DNA of 64,000 nt from Auriscalpium vulgare (taxonomy: Eukaryota > Basidiomycota > Agaricomycetes > Russulales > Auriscalpiaceae). Each line of letters opens with the position of its first letter. Position 1 is the stretch's first letter. Under the pieces are notes generated by a model. The model was not told the origin of the DNA. It was given only the letters and a program-made list of their open reading frames with translations, and did not search any database. Positions 45,963 through 59,428 of this stretch are shown piece after piece. The stretch is taken from the NCBI GenBank assembly GCA_019915015.1, contig JAHBBC010000001.1, positions 2,604,001-2,668,000 of the forward strand. Direction: 5' to 3'. The position numbers and the translations under genes were made by a program.

Positions 45963-48560
45963 CTAATTCATTTCCACCAATACCCTCCTCTCAGCATCCG
46001 CGCCTTCAGGCACCTTCTCTCCGGCCTTCGGGTCCAAGCTGGTTTCCTCATCATGTCCCGCCACGCTAGTCGTCCACCCGCCAAACGCCCACGGCCCAGT
46101 ATCTGCCGACACGTACGACTGAGGTGGCGAGAGTGGGGCCCCTGGTGTGAAGATAAAACCCCGCTCGATAGACGACACCAGTGCCGAGATTGGCGTCTTG
46201 GTCACCTGGCTGAGGTTGTGCGCTGCAAGCATTGAGTCCCTGACTGGTGTTGCCATCTGTGCGTCTTGCTCAAAGTCCGGTTTCTCGGAGGGCATCTGAG
46301 TGTCAGCTGGAGAAGCTTCATCCAAGACCATGACTGGGAGGTCTTCTTGTGCGCGCACGGCCTTTGCATGCGGTGAAGCGGGGAGGGGTATCAACGCTGG
46401 CTGCAGGTTGTCCACTGGGCTGTCAGGGAGAGGCACTTCGGCGGCATGATCCTCCTCTTTCCGACGTGCGAGCTCTGACTTTCCCTTCGACTGCACGGCC
46501 GCAGTTGACTTCGCCTTAGGTCGGATGGTGAGCGGCCGCACAGGTTTCAGCTTCGCTAGTGCTGCTTGCTTGTCCTGCTCCGATGCCTTCATGCGCGCCA
46601 GCTGGGACAGCGTAGGCTGTGTGACTCCGCCAGTGCGTTTCTCCTTCTGATCAGAAGCTCTGTCCATCGTCTTCGCCGGAACTGCATGGGTGGAGCCTTC
46701 GGGTCTTGTCGATGGTTTAGCAGGGGGTATGTTTGCGCGACGATCAGTCTTGTGCTCTGACTCCTTCGATGTATTGGAGGGTTGCATGTCTGCAGTCTTG
46801 GGTTGACGTCCGCTGCATTGAAGGTCAGGTGGTCTGTAGTCTGCGCAGCTGAGAATACCACTTACAAAGTTGAAGGCTTCCGTTCGCGTGGCCGAGGCGC
46901 TGCCTCCGTGGATTTGTTATCCACTGCACTGCGCGACGCGGCATGAGAGGACTCGTCGACGTTTTTAGGACCCGTAGTAGCTTGGGGCGCAGTACGAGAG
47001 GTGGCCTTGGGTGGCTGAGATGGTTTCTGTGCGTCGCTCCGTTTGCTGCTGTCGGTGGTTCCACCCGAGTTAGTCCCGGTCCTGATCAAGGATCAGTTTC
47101 AGAAGAAATAACCCGTGATGTAATACCCACCTAGACGGCACAGTCGACTTCTCGGTGTCCTCGCTGCTTTTACCAGCGGTGCTCTGAGCCGCTGTAGGAG
47201 GCATAGGCACTCGCCGCGCCCCTCCCATTACCCTTTCCTTGACGGACATTGGCTTTGTGTCTTCCTTCGCTGGACGCATCGGCCCTGCCATCCCAGCGAC
47301 TGGTCTCTGCGGCCCCGCCTCTGGACGAATCGCGCCGGTTCGGGTCTGCGAGGTGGGTCTTGAGCTTGGGGCTGATGTCACAGCTGGCCGCTCGACGCGC
47401 TGAGCGCCTTGCGATTCAGGCCGTGCAGTAGGAGGCTGCGTTCGAATTGGCACCGTGGCGGGCGGGGGCATGGCTCGGGTCTCCATGCGGCCTCTTGTAG
47501 CACCGATCTCAGCATGTGTTTGGCTGCGGGTGAGCACGGGTGCCTTGACGGTAGCGGGAGGTTGAGTGGACGAGACCAAGGAAGATGAGGATGCGGCGCG
47601 AGTGTGGCCCATGACGGTCACCGGTCGCTGAATGGGCTTCGCTGCGACGGAGACGGGTCGAGAATGGGTTGATTGAGAAGATTGAGGCCGAGAAATCGTG
47701 GCAGCCGTAGAAGTAGATGAGGCAAGGGTTTTGATGTTCAGATATTTCTTCGCAGTCGGGGACAAGGGGCCAGTGAAACTGCCATGAATGAGTTCAGATT
47801 CGCAAGCACGACGCCCGCCGGTGCGAGGACGTACCTGTCAATCCTGTCCGGGAGCAGGATCTTGTAGGCGTCGAACACCTGTCTGCTGACCTTTCGTACG
47901 TCTCCACTGGCGTCTGTCACCGTCGACCGAATGGCTCCCTCGATCTCCTTTGCCCTAACCTCCTTCTCCAGATCCGGGGGATTCAGGCAGTTCAGGCAAG
48001 CCAGAACACTTTCGATGGCTATCATGCGCAGAGTGGCGGACTTGTCACCGAGTGCTTGAGTAAGGTGGGGGAGGATCGATGGGAGTTGTGTCTGCTCGAC
48101 GATGACCTGGATGGCGGCCTTGGTCCGGGCAATGACGACCTTGTTCGGACGAGAGCATAAGGAGAGCAAAGTGGGAAGCAGTAAGGGCATCAATGGTTCG
48201 AAGGATGTACCGAGCCCCGTCGCTGAGGTGGTGATGACGTCGAGAGCCGCGGCGGACAGTCGAGTGCGCTCCGAAGAGACAGCAGAAGTGATAGGCCGCG
48301 CGAGAGAACGCAGCGCAGGCATCAAGGCAGCAGGGTAGTCGCAGGCGCCACCCTTGCAAAGCGCGGAGAGTCGTAGAAATCCATTGGCGATTTTGTCCCA
48401 GGTCTCCTCTGTCTCCGTTAGAGATAATGACGGGCGGATGCCGGCGAGCTCGTGCTGGAGCTCAGACTCCGAGTTGCACTGCGGCGAGAGGGTTGAGATT
48501 GAGCGAGCACTGCAAGACATCACGGCTCACCTGAATGACAGATGGTACTTTTGCAGGCAT
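45963..48560 (-). CDS. CLASP-type TOG domain microtubule protein
   Basis: The start is MPAKVPSVIQ, spliced to CNSESELQHELAGI. The first 260 residues form a TOG/HEAT array typical of the CLASP N-terminal domain: EETWDKIANGFLRLSALC, LSAAALDVITTSATGLGT, ARTKAAIQVIVEQTQ and KSATLRMIAIESVLACLN. The rest is a long disordered region rich in Ser, Pro, Arg and Lys (STHSRPVSVAAKPIQRP; RPLTIRPKAKSTAAVQS), as in microtubule-lattice-binding segments. CLASP proteins rescue and stabilise microtubules at kinetochores and the cortex. A second canonical TOG domain is not seen, so this is a shorter, single-TOG form. It is divergent from the alanyl-tRNA synthetase gene. Confidence 0.75.
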
Positions 48561-48705
48561 AGAACGGGGGCAAGGACGGGGGGGAGAGGGACAAAAGGCT
48601 GGGCCGGCTGCAACTCGAACTTGGGCGCGGCGTGGCCGGGCGTGTGCACGTGACCGCGTGGGTCTGCCTGATTTGGATGCCGTTGCAGTGTCGATTTGAC
48701 TCGGG
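48561..48705. promoter_or_regulatory. 145-bp bidirectional promoter with CACGTGAC site
   Basis: Only 145 bp separates the CLASP-like ATG (-) from the first alanyl-tRNA synthetase ATG (+). It contains CACGTGAC at 48647-48654, the consensus of Cbf1/bHLH factors. The function of the site is inference. Confidence 0.45.
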
Positions 48706-52260
<3,555 letters not shown>

Positions 52261-52404
52261 TTTATAGGTGGCTTACATGGACATGAGTGCGTGAGATAGT
52301 AATTCGACAAGCATTGCGTGATGTGTCTTCAGTATTTGACTGTCGGAACGGGTGAGTTGAACATGTAGCTAATTCACTTCTCATACTCGAGTCTTCGAAG
52401 AGAA

Positions 52405-52449
52405 TACTGTCTTCTACGACCCTGCCCAATTAAGCTGCAAAGACCCCTT
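52405..52449. repeat. copy of the GMC gene 3' end
   Basis: Matches 52943-52990 with few changes (ACTGTCTTCTA, then CCTG-CCAATTAAG, GCAAAG). Read on the minus strand it retains the last codons FAA and the TAA stop of the adjacent GMC oxidoreductase. Confidence 0.7.
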
Positions 52450-52473
52450 ATACGTACGGTACGGCACCATCCC

Positions 52474-52880
52474 TGCGTTGAAGTTGGAACGCTTGCAAGT
52501 GTTGAAACGCTTGTATGGCAAGCGTTATCGCCGTGTCGATGAGGGCAGTGGCAGGTTATCGCCGTTTCTTTACGCGCGATGTTTGACGTTCATGGCAAGT
52601 CGAAGAGTGGCGGAGCGGACCGACATGCCCACTCGACTCAGTCAGTGACCCTTCTCCTCCACTGAGTCCATTCCATCAGGACGATCCTCTGCCATGTTTG
52701 AAGGAAGTTAGTTAGGATAGTAACCGGGTACTCTCTCGGAGTTTGCGCAGTAAGCTGAGTAAGTACAACATTCATAGTCTCCGGATCCGTGGCTGACCTT
52801 CAAGTTGGCACAGAAGACAGTCGTTCTGTTATAACACTGGCATTCATAATCCAGATCCTTGCGATCCACCCCGTATGAAC
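52474..52880. repeat. direct repeat, left copy, flanking GMC gene
   Basis: Aligns by eye with 56013-56375, upstream of the GMC gene, in the same orientation. Shared blocks include TTATCGCCGTGTCGATGAG, AGGTTATCGCCGTTTCTTT, CGACATGCCCACTCGACTC, TGAAGGAAGTTAG and CCACCCCG..GTATGAAC. Confidence 0.75.
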
Positions 52881-52971
52881 ATGGGGTGAAGACATGACGA
52901 TGGGGATACGTGCAAAGATGAAGTATTAATTTCGATGATGACACTGTCTTCTATAGTACAACCCTGTCCAA

Positions 52972-55847
52972 TTAAGCCGCAAAGTCCCCTTTGATGATAT
53001 CCGCAGCTGTTCCACCGGGAACGGTCAGCTTCATCTCCAGACGAAAGAAAAGCGAATATCTCTCACCTTGCTCTGCGATCGCATAAGCGGTCGCTTGCGT
53101 ATGGGAAGCAATATGCAAAGGCACAATACTCAAGTCCACGACCCGGACATTCGCAGTGCCGTACACCTTCAGCTGTGGGTCGACGACGCCGCCCTTGGCG
53201 CGCGGCAGCATTGCGCACGAGCCGACGGTGTGGTAAATCGTGTTCATGTTCTTCTTGAGCCACGCCGTGAGCTGCTCGTCCGTCTGGACGTCGGGGCCAG
53301 GGTTGATCTCCTTGCCTGGAGCAAAGCGGCGTGAGCTCGCGCGGCTGCAGTGCTGTATGTCGACGTACCGACGTGGGCGGACAGAGGCGCCAGCGTGCCG
53401 ACCCGGCGGGCAAATTTAACTTGCTCGAGGAACGTCTGCAGATCGACGTCCTCCTCGAAATAGTGTGGGTCGATCGTGGGCGACGCAACTGGGTCAGAAG
53501 ACGCGATGTGCTATCGAGGGGATGAGTTCGTCAATGAAGTTGTCGCCTCCAAGACGAAAAACAACTGACAATTGTTCCCCGCGAGAAGGGGTGATTTATC
53601 GCCGGGATCAACGAGATGTGCTTCTTTCCTGGCGCCGGAGTGTCTGTGGCCCATGTCAAGCTCTGTCCAAGTAAGTAGATAAGCGGAAGGCGCACTTGGG
53701 GTGCTCAAGAAACCAGGGAAGCTCATGAGCTCTGTTTCTGCACCATTCTTTGCAATATCAAGCTGAACCTCGAGCTGCTCAGCAAGCCCAGGTTTGCCGG
53801 AGTACTTGCCCGCCTTTATCTTCTCAGCCATCGCATTGTGGATGGCCTCAGCGTATACTGAAACCGATGACAGCGGCGTATGCGTGAGGTTGACAAGGCC
53901 GGTGACGAAGAGACCCTCGCCCTTCTGACTGTAAGTGTAGGTGTGTACTTGTCATGTCAGCTATGCAGGGAGTGTATGAGACGGCAGGAGACGCACTAAA
54001 GCTGTAAATTCTCAGCGGCAATTTCGGGGTTGAACAGCGGGTCCAACGTAGTGAAGCTCTCAGGATCATTGATCTCTGTTCACACGGGCGCACATTGATC
54101 AGTACGAGTCAATGAGGCATTGGAATATAGACATACCCCAGGAGACACCGGCATATAAGTGCTCCTGCACATTGCTGCCCACCGCCGGCAGATCCACGAT
54201 GGTCTCAACCCCAGATTTCTGCAAAATGTCATGGTCGCCAATTCCCGACAGCTCCAAAATCTGAGGGCTCTTGATTGCTCTGTCGACATGAAGATCAGTC
54301 TCCGATTATAATATGTCTAGGAACGACCTCACCCCGCAGAGACGAGGGCCTCTTTGCCAACTGCCACGGTTTTCTTCTCGCCGTCATAAAAGAACTCTAC
54401 GCCCGTGGCAGTCACATCGGAGCCAGGCTGTCCTTGAGAAAGCAGCACGCGAGCGACGGTGGCATGAGCGAGGATCTTCAGGTTCGAGGGCTGAGGAGAG
54501 GGTACATAGTCCTGCGCCTGGGTGTCAACACGTTGGCAGACTGGGCACGACGAGCAACGTACGACGCTGTATGTACGCGCGTTGGAGCGCGGGTCGACGG
54601 TGGAGGTGACCATGAACGACCCGATGCCCTTCCCGCCGTACTGCAACAAAGGATCATCATATCAGCGCAGAGAAGGGCACCAGCTCCGCGAGCCTACGTA
54701 CCCCATCTGTGACGGTTTCGATTCCGATCTTTTTGAGTGTCTACATATCGTTCTCACGTCATTGTCAGATGCCTGTCAAAAAGAACGCCACACACATCTT
54801 GGAGCGTCATGTCCCATCCTGAACTGCCCTTTGCGAATCCGACGGCAATTGGACCTATGCTATGGTCAAGAAGATAGCGCAAAGTGAAAGCACGAAAGAT
54901 ACGGACCGTCTGTGCCGTGATACGCAGGATCCGATGTCTGCCTGTCGGTCTTCACTTTAGCGTCAGGCGGCGGGATGAATCTAGAATATACACAGGGTGA
55001 GCGGTCATCGTCAGTGAGGTATGTGCGGAACGCTCTAATCGCACTTGATGGTTTTGTTCGAGTACTTGAGGTAGTTGGCCCAGTTCCACCCGGGGTTCCC
55101 GAGTTTCTCCCAAGCTATGAAATACACCGTAAGCATACAACATTCTTATGACCGAGAGCATGCAGCAAGCAAGCAGGACAGCAGACGGGAAAGCAGATAT
55201 GAGTAACGAATTTGATGGTGGCTTACCATCGATGTCAATGGCAGGAGGCCTGTTCCAGACATAAAAGTTCATCGCTGAGGAGCCTCCGAGGCCTTTGCCA
55301 CTATAAGAGCGATCGTTCACAGTTGCGAAAGGCGAGTCGTTTATTAAACGGATTGCTATCAGCGAGTAACAGGGCAGACGGCTAATAGAACAAACCGGCT
55401 CCAGAGGTAGGTCGTGTTGTCTGCGTGTTCTTGCGGTGTCTGAGAACAGGGTCGGTGAATATATGCTACACGAGTTGCACGAGATACGCACGGTTGAGAA
55501 CGCCCAGTCGTAGTCTGGATTGCCAAAGTTCCTGGCGTACATCGCCGGAAGTCCTAAGTAAACGCGTGCGTCAGTCGCCCGGTGCTCTTGCTGTGAATAC
55601 TTCGTGCACGTACGCGTTGTCGGGTCATCGCCGTGGTATTTTCCTGCCTCTAGAACGAGGACGGAGACAGACGGGTCCTCGGCCAAGCGAGTTGCAAGGG
55701 CAAGGCCCGATGTCTAGAAGGGTTGGGAGGCATGAGCAGCGACCTAGGGTGCAGGACCGACACCGGACGCACGCCTGCGCCTATGACGACGTAGTCAAAG
55801 GACTTGTCCTGGATGTCTGCGATGTCTGCGAGTTGAATTGGGGCCAT
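52972..55847 (-). CDS. GMC (glucose-methanol-choline) oxidoreductase
   Basis: A flavoenzyme with at least ten short introns. The FAD-binding start DYVVIGAG, the ATRLAEDPSVSVLVLEAG block and the GMC signature GKGLGGSSAMNFYVWNRP are present, as is the second signature GAIKSPQILELSGIG. The catalytic His lies in NTIYHTVGSCAML and the partner residue is His in SHTQATAYAIAE. The start APIQLADIADIQDKSFDYV has no signal peptide, so the enzyme is probably intracellular, unlike secreted aryl-alcohol oxidases. One apparent stop (near 53,515) falls in an intron: SRGTI|HIASSDPVASP is restored by GT..TAG splicing. The substrate is unknown; alcohols are likely. Confidence 0.85.
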
Positions 55848-56012
55848 GGCTAGTAGTTCGTAGATATTGGTGGTAGCAAGCGGTAGAGATGGCGTTTGGA
55901 AGAGCGGGGTGGGGTTCTTTTATACAATCTTCGCCGGCACTGGGCCGGCGGACTAGAGAGAGGCAAGATGCGCTGGTGCATGTGGTTGGCATCGGCGGAG
56001 CGCCCTACATGG

Positions 56013-56375
56013 CTGCGTTGCAGTTGAAACACTTGTATGATTACGTCGGACAAGGGTTATCGCCGTGTCGATGAGCGCAGTGACAGGTTATCGCCGTTTC
56101 TTTGAGGGCGATGGTGGACGTTTATGGCACGTCGCACAGTGGCAGAGCGGCGGTGAGCAGACTCCGCCTCCGTGCGACACGGCCGACATGCCCACTCGAC
56201 TCGGTCAGCCCTCGGTCACGTTCTTCCTACTCCATGTGGTTGATGCTACATTGTATTGAAGGAAGTTAGTCGTCTGGTCACCGAGGACTGCCTGAGCTGA
56301 GTAAATTACGCACAGATCAATATCCTTGGCAGGCTGGCGATCTTCATCGTCTAGGTCCACCCCGGCGTATGAACG
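56013..56375. repeat. direct repeat, right copy, upstream of GMC gene
   Basis: Partner of 52474-52880. It lies about 165-530 bp upstream of the GMC start codon, so it is probably promoter DNA. Alignment has several small indels and a GC-rich insertion (around 56,155-56,185). Confidence 0.7.
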
Positions 56376-56949
56376 GCAACTACCCCTGAAATTCAATGGA
56401 CGCTGTAGCGATGCGTCGCATGTATTCTGGCGACGGCGGGTCGGGAAATAGGCTCACGCGATATGAAAGTGAAATGAAAGTCTTGTTGAGAGCCGAAGCC
56501 GCTGGCCAGGCTGCCGGACGCAATTGGTATCCATGCGCAACGGCGAAGGGCCACTTACGGCCGCGTCCCGCGCGCGAGGAACGCAACATCTGCACAACCC
56601 CGCACTTTAGGCGGATAGCAGCTGATACTCTTATTGTCTTGCGCGTTTCCATGGACATCTGTTCAACACGCGTCCGTCGCGCTTTTCTGATACTGTGATC
56701 CGCAATCAAGCAATACATTGGTTTGGTGTGGGTGTAGCATCAATACACACGTAGATAAATTAGCATGCGGGAAGGGGAATATTAGCGGAGCGGGGTAAGT
56801 ACGAAGGTCCCGGTATAGCATGTGGAAGGTGGTGGAAATGCGAAGGTGTGTAGTCGTCAGCGCCGAATAGATAGAGCTGGTAATACAGTAGATATCCTGG
56901 GCCCTGCGTCGTCGTACCCAAAGTCTATGGCACCACGTGTGCCTCTAGA
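56376..56949. other. intergenic region
   Basis: About 570 bp beyond the repeat and before the stop of the next gene. Overlapping open frames exist on both strands (about 100 codons each), but neither resembles a known protein nor shows convincing structure. I see no supported gene. Confidence 0.4.
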
Positions 56950-57864
56950 TCAGGCCTGCCCGGAGGCGACCATATTCATGGCACCTAGAATAACCTCCCA
57001 CGAAAAGTCGAGGCAAGCCCAGAGATCGCGGTCGTACACGCCGAGCGCGCAGGCGTTGCGCCAGACGGCGCTGACGGAGCGCGTGAGGCCCATGAGGGCG
57101 CTCATTTTGTCGCCGCCGGCGGAACCGGCGAGGTACGTCGCGAGCTGGGGCGCGGAGAGGTGCGCAAGCGGCCCCGACGAGCTGCCCGCGCGGGCGGCGG
57201 AGAGCATCGCGGGCGGCACGGGGAGCAGCGCGCCGATGAACCGGTCCAGCCGGTGCGAGACGAGGAAGGCGTGCAGCGGGGCGAAGGCCTCCGCGGCGGG
57301 GACGGTGAGCGGGATGACGGGCACGCTCATCATGCCGTTCGAGCGCTGGCGCACGCGCGCATCGGGGAAGCGCGGGAGCTGCACGCAGTTCGCGGCGAGG
57401 ACGATGTGGTGCGTGGGGATGAGCACGGCGGTGTCTGAGCCGGGGTGCTTCGCGGTGGGGCTGGAGAAGACGGCGAGGATATGCGTCGGGGGCTGCGCAT
57501 GCGCAGGCGGGAGATCGACGGCGGAGGGGAGGCGGGATTTTGGGAGAGACTGGGGGACATGCGCGGCAGATACGGAGGCCATGAGCCTGGGGGGAGATGG
57601 ATGTCAGGGAGGGCAGGGCTAGACGGTATCGTAGGAAACGTACTCCTCGCCGCGGGCATGCAGACCCTTGCGGATATATTCGAATGGGACCTGTGCGAGA
57701 CCGGGCTCGACAGAGGTGATGGCCTCGCGCGAGACCTCCGCGTACGAGGGCCGCTGGAGGTTGCGGGGAAGCTGGAGGTTGGGGAGAGCGGAGGGGTGGT
57801 GGGGGTGCTGATACTGCATGTCGTAGGCGGGCTGGTGTGCGGGGCGGGAGGCGACTTGGAACAT
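56950..57864 (-). CDS. uncharacterised protein, possibly Clp1-like
   Basis: Exons 57864-57644 and 57586-56950 join in frame to 285 codons; the donor GTACGT and acceptor CCCCCAG are strong. The N-terminal part is Pro/His-rich, followed by YAEVSREAITSVEPGLAQVP and FEYIRKGLHARGEE. The second exon has PTHILAVFSSPTAKHPGSD, VLIPTHHIVLAANCVQLP and a helical C-terminus (YDRDLWACLDFSWEVILGAM). I recall similar proteins in other basidiomycetes, and the layout may fit Clp1 (clampless 1), a regulator of clamp-cell formation under mating-type control, but I cannot confirm that here. No catalytic motif or membrane span is seen. Its promoter holds clustered TCCTTGTAC repeats. Confidence 0.6.
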
Positions 57865-58122
57865 GGTGGAGGATGGGAGGAAGGATATAAAAGATGAGAG
57901 GAGTACAAGGAAGGATTTGCTGTGCGCTGCTGAGCAAAGGAGAGACTAAGAGAGAGTAGGGTTAAATAGCAGGAGGAAAGACGAATGCTTGATAGGGAAC
58001 AACGCGCCCGCCCGCAGAAAAGGCAACTCGTTTGTCTCCGCTTTCGGCCACCCGACTCTGCCCCGCGCGCGCCCTCTGCACGCCCCCGCGTAAGGCAGCC
58101 CTTGTCGCCCCCGCTGCAGCAG

Positions 58123-58170
58123 TCCTTGTACTCGCAGGTCCTTGTACTCGCAGGTCCTTGTACTCGCAAT
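58123..58170. repeat. three tandem 16-bp repeats
   Basis: TCCTTGTACTCGCAGG occurs twice perfectly and a third time ending in AT instead of GG. Confidence 0.95.
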
Positions 58171-58420
58171 CACCTTGTCCATCAGGCCCTCCCTCCTCGG
58201 TCTCCCTAATACGCCACCCACTGCAGTCTCCTTTTGCACGTCGTTTGTTTTTACAGTTCACGCCCACGCCTGGCCACTCCCTGGGCGGACAATCAGATGC
58301 GTGCTGCGAGAAACTCTCAATATCCCGCACGGACGCGTCGCAGTCTTTCTGCGCGCGCTCAACCTCGTCCAACGCCGTGTCCCAAACGGTCCCGGCTCCA
58401 AACACCTGCACGCTGTACCG

Positions 58421-58450
58421 TCCTTGTACCTCCTTGTACCTCCTTGTACT
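58421..58450. repeat. three tandem 10-bp repeats
   Basis: TCCTTGTACC twice, then TCCTTGTACT. It shares the TCCTTGTAC core with the 16-bp repeat 250 bp away. Confidence 0.95.
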
Positions 58451-59428
58451 CCCCGCTTCACTCGCCTTCTGATCCTCCCTCATCAAACTGGCCCCGTCGC
58501 GAGCCGCCCCGCCCCCACACTGGGTCGCTCCTTCTAGCTTTAGCATAGGCGAAGAAGTCGATCGAACCTCCGGCACCAACTCAGATCATCCCAGATCTCT
58601 CGCGACAAAGGGATGCCCAAATCGAGAACCACGCTGGTGGCTTCGCTGCACCACGCTGCAAAGCACAAGTCCTGCCTCTGCCTCGTCTCTAGGTTACGCC
58701 TCCTTCGTTGGCTTTTCTGGAGTGCGTTGTTCTCCATTTGCTCTCTATATGTCGCGGACGGTCCTGCATGTCGGCCACCGCCTACTTAATAACCGTACAA
58801 ATAGTGCAGCGCGTCTTCGTATTTGGTTTCATTGAGTCGCCCTTCGCCAGCCGGAGCACAATATGCGCTCCATATTCTAGTCACGTACATACTACCTCAT
58901 ATTTACGCAAATATGAGACAGTGCAGGCCCAGGCGCAGCATGACGGACTTGCGGAGGCCGTGTCCGTGATGGAAGGGACCTACAAGCGTCCACAACTCGT
59001 GTGCCTTGCCGACAATTTGTTACCGCGGTGACGATCTCTATGCAAAGACAATAGCGTGCGACCCATTGACGCGCTCTTTCAACCTGCAGAATCCAGCGAG
59101 CAAAGTATGCCTGACGTACGGCGCTCCGAGGTAAGGCCAGCTGTGAGGAGGTGTCATCATCCTCCCCAAAGCCTTTGCGCCTCATACGTTCGTCATGCTG
59201 CTCGCAAACTGTCAAGAGATAGACAAGGATGATGAAGCATCTGAAATTGCGATCGCAGGGTATATTGTACTGATAAAACCCGATAAAACCCAGCCTAGAT
59301 CCCCGAGCACGAGAACGAACACGAACGAGACCCCAGAGAAATACTGCGCGCACAATCCAGACGCGTCCACCTCCTGCGCAAAATCAACAATCGAAAAGTA
59401 GCTCGGTGCCATCAACGGCGCGAGACCC

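Larger units (their letters stand above)
52261..52971. other. intergenic region with GMC-gene scar
   Basis: No intact gene is supported. It contains two blocks duplicated elsewhere, annotated separately at 52405-52449 and 52474-52880. A 78-codon Cys-rich frame (52708-52944, minus strand) lies inside the second block and is treated as a candidate only. Confidence 0.5.
57865..59428. promoter_or_regulatory. long intergenic region, promoter of the Clp1-like gene
   Basis: About 1.56 kb with no supported gene; open frames on both strands look like GC-driven chance. It contains the tandem repeats at 58123-58170 and 58421-58450. It is upstream of the gene at 56950-57864 and downstream of the gene at 59429-61213. 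Confidence 0.5.

Noticed and set aside
53490..53530. Stop codon that would make the GMC gene a pseudogene
   Set aside because: It falls inside a normal GT..TAG intron; splicing restores GTI|HIASSDPV in frame.
56380..56718. Overlapping 100-112 codon frames on both strands
   Set aside because: Neither resembles a known protein or has a convincing start context; they lie in a promoter/terminator interval.
56945..58169. Long minus-strand frames of about 280-330 codons in other frames over the Clp1-like gene
   Set aside because: They are low-complexity Arg/Pro/Ser translations of GC-rich DNA; the spliced frame with strong GTACGT and CAG sites is the coherent one.
58123..58170. Telomere-like or satellite DNA
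   Set aside because: The unit TCCTTGTACTCGCAGG is not a telomere repeat and there are only three copies in a promoter.
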